A stretch of 64,000 nucleotides of DNA from Protopterus annectens (Eukaryota; Chordata; Ceratodontiformes; Protopteridae): NCBI RefSeq assembly GCF_019279795.1, contig NC_056744.1:901273904-901337903 (forward strand), given 5' to 3'. Position numbers and translations under genes: made by a program. Positions 34,890 to 45,798 of the stretch are shown here, one piece after another. Under the pieces are notes generated by a model. It had not been told where the DNA came from, did not search any database, and saw only the letters and a program-made list of their open reading frames with translations. The number at the start of each line of letters is the position of its first letter. Position 1 is the stretch's first letter.

Positions 34890-35240
34890 CCACACCAATG
34901 GGCAGTCACCACTACACCTTCTCGGCCCTGAAGGTGGTTGTGCTGGGGGGCTGAGCAGGAGGGGCAGGCTGACCCTCTAATTGTGCCACACGGCCCTCAA
35001 GCTGGTGTAGCAGATCTCCCAATTCCTTGCGGAGCTTGCTATGCACCAGACACCAGACCTGGCTTCGGGTGACAGGATCCTATCTGTGCCTGCATCCCCT
35101 GAGGTGGTTCCACCAGACAAGGAGGTCCTGGGGGTGGGTCCCAGGTGTGCTGGGGCCAGGTGCCATGGCCAGATGAGGCAAGAGAGGTTGATCCACTGGG
35201 ATCAACCTTCCCAGATGTGCTGTGGTGTTGCAGTTTTAGA
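34890..35240 (-). pseudogene. Possible Harbinger MYB-protein C-terminal coiled coil
   Basis: On the minus strand a frame near 35050-34890 reads HSKLRKELGDLLHQLEGRV then AQLEGQPAPPAQ, with leucines in heptad spacing and a Pro-rich end. This resembles the dimerising tail of Harbinger accessory MYB proteins. A stop lies a few codons upstream, and the upstream sequence to 35240 is Pro/Gly-rich. No SANT domain was found next to it. The call is tentative. Confidence 0.3.
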
Positions 35241-35842
35241 ACATATGTTGGTTAGCAATGGTAAACACATTCCAGGATTAGTTATGACAGCATGTATGAA
35301 TATTCCCATTAACCCAAAACAACAGATTTGGAACATTTGCATAGCAAACAGAACACATGCATATATGGAACCACAGTGGGCATTACACTGGCATGCAGGT
35401 TACATTGTTAAGAACAGGCCACAATGATAGTATTTGAAAAGGGAACATTAATTGTAATACATTTCAACATTTGTAGAACAATTAGACACATGTACCAACA
35501 CTAGGTTTGGTGGAAAACATACCCATTCATTTATGTGTTTAGATTATTGGTGAAGATAAGGTGGGGGAGAGAGAGAGAGAGATGCCAATTAACAAATGTA
35601 GATTCTTGCAGTGCTCACAGCTTTAATGATCATTGCTCTAATCATTACTCTACAGGTATTATTACAACAACCTATGGTCTTGGGTTAGGCAGTAGTATGT
35701 TTGTACACAGTGTATAATTACAGGCTTCTTATAGCTACTTTATACCTTCTCTTACCTGGAAGACCTGTGGAGAGAATGTTTAATACTACCTGACTGTTTC
35801 TAACCATATTCACATAGTCAGGGTTACATATGTGCACTCATA

Positions 35843-35928
<86 letters not shown>

Positions 35929-36800
35929 TACTGCCATACTCTGCCTTGATTTATATTGGTCACCCTGGTTGTTGGTAGCAAAGACCAGTAGCTTTCACAT
36001 CATTAGACCTTTGAATATTTCTTGGGGAAGACCACTTGGTGTATGTAGTTATCTTGCTGTCATTTGCAGCCTTGGGGTTTGACCATGGGTGTTGGACACA
36101 GTATAACTACAGCCTTCTTATAGCTACTTTATACCTTCTCTTACTTGGAAAACCCATTTAGGGAATGTGTGTTAACACTACCTGACTGTTTCTACACATA
36201 TTCACAAAATACTAGTTGAAATTATGCTTACTACCACTCCCAGGATTCGAGCCATGGCTGTTTCTGCTAAAAATACAACAAGTTTGGGTTTCATCAGAAG
36301 GAACTATTGAGAAACTGCTCCTTTACATGAATGATTTCTGTCTCATTCTCTCTTTGTTGTACAATCTGACCTTGTAATTACAACATTCTTATACATACAT
36401 TCCTATACATACCTTTTGACATAGCACAGTGTGGAAAACAGTGGTTAACACAACATTACTATTCAGATATCAAATCTTGGTGCATGACATTTTTCATATC
36501 AGTTAATCTCATGTCTTACAGAGGCACTAACATTGTCAGATGAAACTTAATTGTTTAATGCTTTCAAAGCTATAGTTGCTATGCATAACCTATACACACT
36601 TCAATTCATACCATACCAGAGTAAACACAACCAGTCCAGGGTTTTGAATTTTATTGACAGGCAGTTACAGTTTTATTTATATATAACCTATATGAGATTA
36701 TTACTGTAATATTGTCTGGTTTATTCAGTACAAACCATACCCATTTTTAATACTGCCAGTTGACATTCTACTCCTTTATTTTTAATTTGTATGAATACTA
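35241..36800. other. Unassigned sequence with a TG microsatellite
   Basis: No coding sequence was recognised. Blocks near 35690-35800 and 36095-36200 are related (TACAG.CTTCTTATAGCTACTTTATACC, CTACCTGACTGTTTCTA), so a segment of about 400 bp is locally duplicated around the microsatellite. A B-box-like GGCTCGAATCCTGG occurs on the minus strand near 36250. Confidence 0.4.
35844..35924. repeat. (TG)n microsatellite
   Basis: About 40 TG units. Confidence 0.97.
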
Positions 36801-36819
36801 CAAGCTAGATTGTTACTCA

Positions 36820-37275
36820 CCAGCCTCATGACACAGCTTTTGCAACTTGCTGGCATGGGCTTCTTGGTCCACAGCCCACTCACCTAGAGCTGTAAAAAAT
36901 AGATAAACATTTATGCACAGGCTGGATTTTGGTAAACAGTTATTGACATGAATACTTACACATGCCAGGGACATCATCTCTCTGCCGTGCTTCTTAGACC
37001 CACTGGTCCAAGAACTCCCTCTTCCTCTGCTTCAAGTTGACATAGTGGTGCTGGTCCTGCTCACCAATCTGAGGAATGCCAGTGGCACTGGTGAGTTCAG
37101 GGGTGAGACTTTCCCAGGCCTCTGCTTATTCTTGGCAGCTCTGGTACTGGTCCTGCAGCAGTCTCACATGATGTTTTTTACAAGGAGTCCTACCATGACT
37201 TTGGACTCCTGTATGCCCAGCGCTGTGCCTGAAACTGCATGCCCTCTCCAACACCTGCCATACTGCCTACAGTGA
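36820..37275 (-). pseudogene. Possible spliced Harbinger accessory-gene exons
   Basis: The minus strand shows a candidate exon around 37190-36965 reading RLLQDQYQSCQE, SATGIPQIGEQDQHHYVNLK and QRKREFLDQWV, followed by a donor-like ATGTGTAAGTATTC. A second candidate exon at 36890-36820 (VDQEAHASKLQKLCHEA) is followed by GCTGGTGAGTAAC. The two sit in line with the coiled-coil frame at 34.9-35.05 kb on the same strand, so all three may be remnants of one intron-containing accessory gene. Stops interrupt the frames. No diagnostic motif is present. Confidence 0.28.
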
Positions 37276-38280
37276 GGAGCTACAACCAATTATGAGCTGT
37301 ATTCCCACCTGCGAGGTTTAAATACGGCTGATTTCCCAACCTTTGCCATGTTGCATGGTTTTGAATATGCTGAGCTATGCTAAGCTATGGGCAAACCTGC
37401 TTAGCTAAGGTTGGCAGTGGTTAAAGGGGCAGGTTCAGCACTGCTTACCAATGGGCAAATCCACTTAGCTGGGCTACTTATTGCTTAGCATTCATATTTA
37501 CACAATGCTTACTTTCAGTAAGCATAGCTGTGCAATGTTTAGCATTGCTTATGTTTTATTTTATAGATTATCAACTGTATAGGATTAATTCATTTTTCCT
37601 GATATATTATAATTTTGTTTACTTTCCCTGACATCTCCCAATGTGCTTTCAATAAATTTATTCTTGTGTGACTATACTGTATGGGGCACTCGAGTTTATA
37701 TGGGGGTTTCACAACTTTATTACACTGACAGCTCACATCTGGACCTACTACACTACTCTGGTTAACAAATATATGTTATTTACTACCTAATTAGTAAAAA
37801 AATAAATTATGTCCTGCTTTCACATGTAAAATGTGAATCAGCTTTATTGGGGATCAAACCAGGAACAGATGCTTGTAAAGCAAATGCTCTAACCATGTCA
37901 CTATTGCCACATTGCTATGTTTTGAAGTCTATACCTATTTAACTCCTTATGATGTATAAGCTAGGCTGAGCAGAGCTGCACGATGCATACACCTGCTCAG
38001 CTATGCTTAAACTTTATTGCGGAGTGAAAAAAATATTTAAAATTGTTGTGTTTTATTTTTGTACTGTAGGGGTATGCACATTGATTTCTGCCACATTATC
38101 TGTGGGGGCTGTGTTTTTAAAATGGTGATGACATGACAGGCTTTGCATTTGAAAGGTATGCTCCACGGACACTAACAGTGTCCACCATACCTCTCATACC
38201 TTACTAGTCTTTATTTTTTGTTATTGCAAACCCTATTACTAACTCCAATATTATGATTGTTATTGTTATCATTATTTTAT
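37276..38280. other. GCTTA-rich sequence and unassigned DNA
   Basis: From 37370 to 37560 the motif GCTTA/TAAGC recurs many times (for example TGCTTAGC, GCTTACCAATGGG), as in the tail of repeat D2, and again at 37975-38020. This is probably a related repeat. A tRNA-like segment is listed separately. Confidence 0.35.
37848..37915 (-). repeat. tRNA-Val-like SINE head
   Basis: Minus strand: GACATGGTTAGAGCA (A box), TTTGCTTTACAAGC (anticodon arm with TAC in the loop) and CTGGTTTGATCCCC (B box) at proper spacing. The acceptor stem does not pair, so it is a SINE head or tRNA pseudogene. Confidence 0.45.
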
Positions 38281-38289
38281 TTTGGTTTG

Positions 38290-38410
38290 ATAGATGTTCT
38301 GTATGTATCTCACTCTGTGGAGCTTTTCTCCCCGGGCCGCTACTGAAAATGGAAATTTCTCCAGCTAGCCTAGCCCGGTCAACAAATGTAAAATAAATAA
38401 AATAAATCAT
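38290..38410 (+). repeat. LINE/SINE 3' tail with ATAAA repeat
   Basis: CTTTTCTCCCCGGGCCGCTAC, then CCTAGCCCGGTCAAC, ending AAATAAATAAAATAAAT. A short stem-forming CCCGG pair plus an A-rich short-repeat tail is typical of L2-type LINE or SINE 3' ends. No upstream coding part was found on this strand. Confidence 0.4.
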
Positions 38411-38915
38411 CTGTACAGATTGTCACAGAATGCCCAGATATTTGCCTTATATTTTTAGTTCATTTTTCATAGAGTTGTGGCTTTTTGGCAGATTAGTTGC
38501 AAAGCATTATGGACTGTGCTAGGAAATAATGACAAACATTTGAGTTTTACACTTCATACCCTTTGTGGACTTCATGCTAATGTGAAGTCTGTCATTCTGT
38601 TGACTTTGTACATTTGTGAGAGCAATATCTCACATTTGTCCATGGCTTTGTCCAGATTACTTGTTCGGTTGGCAAGTAATAGTGTCCGAAGACACTCTCG
38701 CTATATTTATATTGCTGTATGGCAATTATGGAGTGCAGGGGGTGTGTATATACTGACAGCACTGCTCTCAGACACCCTCGTGCATTCATGCACAGAATGG
38801 TGTCTGTTTTAGAGCACAGCAGCACGCCTTCATGAATATGCACAGAGTGTTGCCATGCTGCATGGGAATGGTCCCTTCTGTGCAAGAATAAGTTATTCTT
38901 GCATGGAAGTTTTCT
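38411..38915. other. Unassigned sequence
   Basis: Local blocks such as CACTCTCG and ACACCCTCGTGCATTCATGCACAG occur, but no gene or repeat could be supported. Confidence 0.3.
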
Positions 38916-38919
38916 GAAT

Positions 38920-40225
38920 CCCGGGGTTTATATTGCAATATTGATTACTATTTGATACAATAAAACCAAGCTTACAATTGTCAGCATACTTTTATACCAA
39001 CAGATTTTATTATTAGGTAGAATTGAGAAAACAAAATTAAATAGTATCAGTCCCAATACAAAACCCTGGGTTACACCAGAAACTATTGAGGAATAATATG
39101 AATTGTAACTATGAATAGATACTGACCATTTTCTAGCAACCATTTAGTTGGCAATCCAATTAATCAAATAGGAGTAGCAACTGTTTATAATTAATGTTTT
39201 GTAAATCACAGACCAAAAGCCCCTGTCAGATTCAAGTATACAACTAACACACCCAAACCTAAATCCATTGATGTAGTTACTAAATCATACAATTCAATAA
39301 TATTAGTTTGGGTAGATCTCCCTTTAGTGAACAGCTGATGTCATATAAGTGTTTATTATTTATATCTGATGGTAAGTTATCAGAGACACGTTTCAAAATT
39401 CTTTTCGATAATAGAAGTAAGTCTGACAGGTCTATAATTATAAAGTTCATCACAATTTCATTTTTTATGTATAGGCATAATATTAGCTATGTTGTAAGAA
39501 TAAGGGAAATAGATTTCTTTAATAATGAATTAAAGATATCTGGCAATAAGGAAGCTAATTTCTTCCCCAAATTAATACACATTATTGAAGGAATATTGTC
39601 AGGCCTTCAAAAGTTAAATTAGATAACTTCATAAATAATGCAAATATTATTTCATACATAATGATGGGACATATTGAGTTTATTGTATCATTGGAAATCA
39701 TTGTATCCAATGTGCTGGATATTTTAAAATTCTTATTGCTTATATCTGAAAAATATTTATTTAATTTATTAGCTATACTTGAAGTATCTAAAATTGTATT
39801 CCCATTAACGTTAATGGTCCTAATAGTATTCTTATCTTTCCTAAAAGAATTAACATGCTTATAAAATGCCTTTTTATTCACAATATCTGTAGCTAACAAC
39901 ATTTCATAATTCCTTGTATCTTGTAGCATTTTTCGATGAAAATCCTTACCTATCCTATTAAGCCTGCCTTTATTTAATCTAGTAGGATATTGTTTGTAAA
40001 TATTAAATCATTTCCTTTTCCTTCTATACATTTTTAAAAACCCATAAGCAGTTTTCTTTTTACAACTTATCATTTTCAAATTAGAGGTTATATTCCAGTA
40101 TGGAATAACCACAGACACACCCTCATCTTTATAAAATTGTTTACAATTTACTACTATTAGTTTCTCTAATAGTTGTATAATCAATTCTTCTATAGTTATA
40201 GCTTTTCTTGAATTTATTAGGTAGT
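38920..40225 (-). pseudogene. Jockey/L2-type LINE reverse transcriptase remnant
   Basis: On the minus strand, 39929-39582 encodes KKAFYKHVNSFRKDKN and ANKLNKYFSDISNKNF, the linker that precedes RT in many LINEs. Near 39420-39300 a frame with LSKRILKR follows. At 39143-38928 comes SSIVSGVTQGFVLGLILFNF, a decayed GVPQGSVLGPLLF block. The family differs from the CR1 copies at 31 and 54 kb (AT-rich, Asn/Lys-rich). No catalytic YADD was found. It ends close to the start of the PLE remnant at 40.24 kb. Confidence 0.6.
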
Positions 40226-40239
40226 TTACACATTAGTAC

Positions 40240-42255
40240 ATTAAAAGTTAAAAAATGTTATTCTCCAGCACCACTTCCTGTAGGAACCATATCTGCAGGA
40301 TCATGTTCTCATCAAAGATTTTCTTTTCAGTCAGAAATTTTGATATCATGTCAATCCCAGAATCATTTGGGATGACCATAAAAAGACTTCTCATGTCCGT
40401 TGTCACCATAACAAATTTTGTTGTTTCATCTAATGTCTGAAGGCATGAATATAGAGTTTCTAAAAAATGTTGGGTGTCTTTCAATACCGCCATTGCCTTT
40501 GGGAGTGCTTCTTTCAGTTTATGCTCAAGAATAATAGGGGTGGTCTCTGTGATCTAACCACTACCCAAGACTGTGGGTTACATTGGTGGATTCTTGGTGT
40601 CTTTATGAATTTTTGGAAGACCCTTGATGACTTTTATAGTGGCATGGTTTACTACAAGATACTCATACTGATCTTGTGTAATGACACGTCATCATTAAAT
40701 CATGCAGGGCCTCTTCTCTTCTTTTAATGACCTTGTTCAGTTCACATTTCAATATTTTCTTATAGGTCTTAGCATCATTCAATAGATCAAGCATTTTCCT
40801 ATTATAGTGGGATTTATCAAGGAGCACTATTGCTCCAGCTGGTTTTATCACAATATTTTCATTATTTGTAAGCTCCTGCAAAGCATGCCTTTCATTCTTG
40901 CTCAAATTATAAAAACAATGGCCATTACTATTGTTATGTAGTTAGCTACTTCCATCTGACAGACTTTAACAAAAGTTTCCACTACAGGATGTAGCAGGGG
41001 AACAAATGTACTTGGTTTAGTAAAAATATTAACAGAGCCTTCATCAGCATTATTGCCTGTGCCATTAAATATATTCTTTAGCACTATGTTTCTTGCAAAA
41101 TGTTTAATGTTATCACAAATTTGTTAAGTCGTGATGGCAGGGCCTGAATAAAAGAGACACCCTTATTAAGAATTGTTTTCTGAGCCGCATTAAGTACATG
41201 CTGTGATAAGTTCACCACCAAAGAATCCATCTCTTTGTCTGCTTGTGTTCTTAAGTTGACAGTTTCCTTCATTTTCTGTCCCTGCTTATGGAGCTATTTT
41301 TCTTGTAAGGGAAACATTGTTTCAACAATATTGGAAGTCTTGCAAAAATGGAATATGTGCAGCTGTATCTTTGGGTCTAGCCCCTGTCATGTAAATGGTG
41401 CCTATGCTATTATCCAATTTATCAGTATTTATATGTGCAGCATTCACAGACCCAGAGCTCCATTGTTTATTCTCTAATCTTCTTTTATCTGATGACTGTG
41501 CCATAGATGGTATCATATTAAGAACTTTCAGTTGTTCATTACTAATTTCATTACTACTCAGATATCCATCACTCTTGCAACCTGTTGTTTTAACTATATT
41601 ATGATCACAACTATTTTCAATTCACTTAGTGTCCACTGTAATAGTATTTCTCTTCTAACCATACTTTTACAATTTGTCAAAAATATTAGCCTCTTTAAAA
41701 TCTTTAAACTCTCTTGCTAGTTTTTTTGCTTTTGACAATCTATAATTTGTTGTTGTATGCAGAAAATGCATGCTGAATCTCTTCAATTTTTAAAAGAAAA
41801 GACTCAGGCAGTGCTGCAATTTCTAATGCACTTTGTTTACATTCAATGCAATGAAGCTTGTTGCTTACTCTTCAATTGTCTGAAAGTAATCGATGAGTAG
41901 TCTAATATATTTAAAACTCTGGGTGAGAATTGCTATATATCAGCATGCACTTTAAGCCCTCTTGGGACTACATTATGATGCATGCAGCCTTCCAGATGGA
42001 AGAGCTGCCATTGTAATCTCTTCAGTTTGAAAGTAGCAGTTTCTATCTGTTTAAATATTTTATCAAATTCTTCAGAACACAGAATCACTGCATCTATTTC
42101 AGCATCAACATGAGATAAATCCAGTTGTAGCAGGGGATTATCAGTCAGCATTTTCTTTATCTTGTTCATTCTTTTAACAGCAGAAGATTCAGCTTGCATG
42201 CTCAGTTCCAGTTGGTAACTTAATTCAATATTACCCCCTTCAGCCATCTACCATG
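40240..42255 (-). pseudogene. Penelope-like element, 5' half (ORF1 and N-terminal RT), decayed
   Basis: Read from 42247 down: an ORF1-like piece (MAEGGNIELSYQLELSMQ ... FHLEGCMHHNVVPRGLKV) homologous to the ORF1 of the 25-29 kb PLE. Then come shattered frames, then an RT N-terminal region (ILNKGVSFIQALPSRLNKF; LSKNERHALQEL; IVIKPAGAIVLLDKSHY, where the usual ADKGGAIV block has lost residues). Last is the first catalytic region TTDMRSLFMVIPNDSG at 40400-40330 and LQEVVLENNIF. The RT palm and endonuclease are absent on this strand. Inactive. Confidence 0.8.
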
Positions 42256-42415
42256 CTGGTGTGTAGAGACAAAGCAAATCTAGGTAAAAACGCACCACAG
42301 ATACATCAACTGTGGGAAGATGTTTACTATATTTTCCCTGCTGCAGGAAATTATTTTATCAGAGCTAGATAATAAAAGGCTATAGGATTTCTAGTAGCTG
42401 CATAGTAGAAAATAA

Positions 42416-42786
42416 AGTTGTGTAAAATCTTACCATAACAGTAGATGTCCTTCTCTTTACTGATGCAGTATTTGTTACAGAAGGGATGTCCTGACCTGGG
42501 AAGCCCATTGCTCGGCTAGTATAAATAAACTTAAAAGAGATCTTGTTTGCACTGTACGTCACATTTATGTTCCCACACAGAATGTAGGGCATAAAAGGAA
42601 TGTACAGAAGCAACTACCTAGAACTGAATTGCCCCAGAAGAGAATAGCCATCATAGGACAAAGGATTCCGTGCACAACCAGAAGGAAAAAAATGCAGAAT
42701 AAACATGAGGGGATTGGAGGGAGAGAGTGAATACTGCAATAGTGAAAAGGACATCTACTGCTATAGTAAGATTTTACACAACTGTA
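42416..42786. mobile_element. Short element with about 54-bp inverted repeats, related to DIRS ends
   Basis: The end at 42416-42469 (GTTGTGTAAAATCTTAC ... CAGTAGATGTCCTT ... GCAGTA) is the reverse complement of 42733-42786 with a few mismatches. Inside, 42455-42605 matches the right end of the DIRS element at 50.64-50.8 kb in complement (TTTGTTACAGAAGGGATGTCC, AAACTTAAAAGAGATCTTGTT, GAATGTAGGGCATAAAA). It is therefore probably a non-autonomous derivative of a DIRS-like element. It has no ORF and sits between two PLE remnants facing apart. Confidence 0.6.
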
Positions 42787-43668
42787 CTATGTCCTTCTAT
42801 ATCACTTTTAGATAAATGCCATCATGTGTTAAAAGATTCATGGGACTGTTTGACAAAGATCAGTAGAGACCTGTACACTGACAAATTGATTCTGGTAACT
42901 ATAGACATCAAAGATCTTTTTACAGTAATTCCTCATTATATAGGGACTATGTGGTTTTATGATTTTTTTATGTTCAAATACTGTCCTTAGTCATTCAAGA
43001 ATATTAATGTTTAGATCATTGATGGAGCTCATTTTGAAGAACAATTTTATTGTGTTTGAAAATCAGTTCTTTAAGCAAAACAATTGGTGTTGCAATGGGG
43101 TCGGCATGTGCCCCCTTTTTTTGCTAAAATAGTATTAACCCAATGGGAAATATCTAAGGTCTTTAATTGTGACTTGTTTCAACATTACTAATTTTATGGG
43201 CTTTTTGGATGACATTCTTATCCTTTGGGAAGGGACACAAGAATTATTGGATAGAGTGTTTGAATTTTTTAACTCCAGTACTGAGTTCTTATCATTTACT
43301 ATGGAGCCCTAGATGCCATTCACTTCCTGGATATCACCATACGGATGGACATAGACAACAAGGGATTTAGTTCAACACTATACAGAAAACCCACTTACTC
43401 AAACACACTACTGCATTATGATAGTTGTCACCCCTTATACCAAAAAAGGTTTTTGGTGAAGGGGCAGGGAGTGAGAGTGGGCAGGATGGTAAGTGAAGTT
43501 GATGTTTTCAATGAAGAAGTAGAAAAAATTAGGAACATGCTATTAAGGAGAGGGTACCCTGACCAATTTGTTGACCCCATATTGAATGAAGTGGTGAACA
43601 AGAGACTAGTATGACACTTTGCTCCACTTTTAGGGGCTAATGATTATGGAGACAACATTAGAGAAAGT

Positions 43669-44190
43669 GTGGATGGAGTAATAATAATTAACAAAACCAA
43701 AGAAAATTCCTTTGGTGGGGCTATAATACTTACATTTAGTCCTTTGTTCTATGATATTAAGGAAGTAATTAATAACAATTGGGGCATCTTAATTAATGAT
43801 GTAGAACATCGGAAAAAAGTAGGTGAAAAACCAATAGTAATATATAAAAGGAATTTGAATATAAACATTTTTTTGGAAAGGTGTATGTTAAGCAATTGTA
43901 CAGGTTGGATGAAAAAATGTGGCCACTGTCCACAATGTACCCATATCACTCAAAGTGATAGTGTGTATATTACTGGATATGGGGAGGTTAGGCTAAGACA
44001 GAAAATGAATTGTCTTAGTAAATGTCTGAGTTATGTAGCCATATGCCAGGCGTGTGGACAATTCTATATAGGAAAAACAAAAAATGGACTTAATAAATGG
44101 ATATATCAACACCTTTATGATATTCGTAGAGGTAATCAAAACAATGCCTTAGCTAGGCATGTCAGTGAGTTCTGCAACCATTTTTTTTAA
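43669..44190 (+). pseudogene. PLE C-terminal region with GIY-YIG endonuclease
   Basis: A 173-codon open frame covering the RT-endonuclease connector and most of the nuclease: NNWGILINDVEHRKKVGEKP (connector seen in all PLEs here), a Cys cluster KKCGHCPQCTH, then LSYVAICQACGQFYIGKTKN, the GIY-YIG core, then LNKWIYQHLYDIRRGNQNNA. The Arg of the usual LR.RI helix reads Lys-Trp (NKWI), and the frame ends before the Glu-containing C terminus, near a run of T at 44184. It has a homologue at 58140-58890. Probably inactive. Confidence 0.8.
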
Positions 44191-44599
44191 ATTTGCAGGT
44201 CTTGAGCAAATAGTGAATAAAGATGGTAGGGAGGGCTAAAGAGACGTTTCTTGAGTACAGAGAGCTGATATGGCAGCTTAGATGCAATGCTACAGTTGCA
44301 CCAGGTCTCGATGAAATGACTTCTATATCCAGTTTATTAAAATTGAGGTCTGAATTTCATATGTAAGACACAATTTACTATACATTCACTATATGTAGAG
44401 GCACATTAACTAGTGTATTTTATGACAGAGATATTTGTCCGTTTTAATAATAAGTTTTACAAATGTATTAATTTATTAAAAGTCTATTATATGTAAATTG
44501 AATGGTTTTATTAATATGTTTTATAACAGCCTATGGGTGACAGTATTGGTAAACATGTGATGGGGGTATGATTATTTAAACATTTTGTGTAATTAAACT

Positions 44600-44660
44600 G
44601 TTTATTCTGATGAAGTCATTGGTGTACTGCCGACGAAAGCACTAAATTAAACGTTGTCTG
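44600..44660 (+). ncRNA. Hammerhead-like motif in second PLE
   Basis: CTGATGA at 44607-44613, one extra A, GTC pairing with GAC (44615-44617 / 44632-44634) with a further GG/CC pair inside, then GAAA at 44635-44638. Core nucleotides fit CUGANGA and GAAA exactly; stem III is not obvious. It has the same location relative to the endonuclease ORF as in the 25-kb PLE. Confidence 0.5.
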
Positions 44661-44769
44661 TGGTGTATCTCCTTGTGGCTCTTGCTTCATTTTCTGAATT
44701 ATCCTTCTATAGCACTGTTGCAGTATTTGTTACAGAAGGGAGAGTAAAAATGCTCAAAGAAAAAGAATG

Positions 44770-45616
44770 AGAGGTGGAAGGCTGAGAAAAGCCCTCAACA
44801 AACCCACATAAAATGGTTTCAGCAAAACCTGCTCTGGCCCTGGAAACCATATCCAACTTATAAAGCTTAGTAAAAGTATGCACTGAAGACTAAGTAGCAG
44901 CTTCAAGGGTGGAATTGATGTTCAGCTACCAGAAGAGGCAACAACCCTAGTGGAATGAGCTCTAACAGAAAAAAGACAGAGAGTTGCCATAAAAAGAATA
45001 ACAAAAAGAAATGGCCTTAGGTATCCAAGATGAAGTGGTTTGTTTAGAAACAGCTATACCCAAAGACCTTGGATGAAAGGAAACAAAAAGCTAATCAGAC
45101 TTACAAATAGTCCTAGTTTATCTAAATAGTACTAGAGCTGTCTGTGCAGAGATCTAAGGTATGCAGGACCCTATCAGTAGCAGAGTGAGGAGAAGGGAAA
45201 AAGGAAGGGAGTTTTACCAACAGATTCAAGGATAACCCATTGACTTCCTTGGGCACAAAAGAAGGATTAGTACGAAGGGACACCCTGTCCTTGTGAAAAA
45301 CTAAAAAAGGAGGAATGGCTATAAGGAACTGGAGCTCAGAAACCATCCAAACAAAAGTAAGAGCCAGCAGCAAAGCAGTCTTCCAGGTACAGTGTTGCAA
45401 AGAAGTAGAAACTGCAGGCTTAAAAGGAGCCTGAGTCAGTTTTTCCAAAACAAAATTAAGATCCCAAGGAAGAGGAATAGGCATTCTTGGAGACTTAATA
45501 TGTAGGACACCTTTAAGAAATTGCTTGACCTCAAGAGGAGAAATCAAAGGAGGATTCAAGGGCAGACAAGCAGAAATGGCTGACAAATTGGCCTTCGCAG
45601 TAGAATAGGCAAGCAA
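44770..45616 (-). pseudogene. DIRS tyrosine recombinase
   Basis: This enzyme joins the circular element copy to the target by Tyr-mediated strand exchange. Minus-strand frames give MLAYSTAKANLSAISACL (N-terminal helices), WKTALLLALTFVWMVSELQF (catalytic Arg block, where the Arg of the usual R.SEL reads Met), then SFVPKEVNGLSLNLLVKLP. After a frame change near 45120 come LFVSFHPRSLGIAVSKQTTS, a RAHSTRVVASS block (His-x-x-Arg) and SSVHTFTKLYKLDMVSRARA at the end, where the nucleophilic Tyr should lie. The C-terminal half is spread over more than one frame. Inactive. Confidence 0.8.
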
Positions 45617-45798
45617 GACTAGAGCAACTCACACAAATAAGAGAGGACCAGAGGGACACCTACTGAAAAAGGGTCCTGGTTACGAGCATGCATCAGACTG
45701 AAAATCTCTTCCATTTGGACATATAAGATTTTCTGAGGGTTTCCTTGCTTCCTGTTAAACTCTGAGCATATCCTTAGAAAAGAGGTGCCTGAAAGGAA

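Larger units (their letters stand above)
42790..44690 (+). mobile_element. Penelope-like element, 3' half (RT palm and endonuclease)
   Basis: From left to right: LVTIDIKDLFTVIP (first catalytic Asp) near 42890-42930, a damaged GVAMGS-type block near 43090, GFLDDILILWEG (catalytic Asp pair) near 43200-43235, TLYRKPTYSNTLLHYDSCHP near 43380-43430, then a linker and the GIY-YIG domain. A hammerhead-like motif lies at 44607-44638 and the element ends near 44690 at the DIRS terminus. Several frameshifts lie between 42960 and 43345. The N-terminal RT half is missing. Confidence 0.85.

Noticed and set aside
34600-34912. Three overlapping Pro/Cys/Ser-rich ORFs on the minus strand
   Set aside because: Open in all three frames, no motif, no homologous copy in the window; a base-composition effect.
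37848-37915. True tRNA-Val gene on the minus strand
   Set aside because: A and B boxes are recognisable, but the acceptor and anticodon stems are mismatched.
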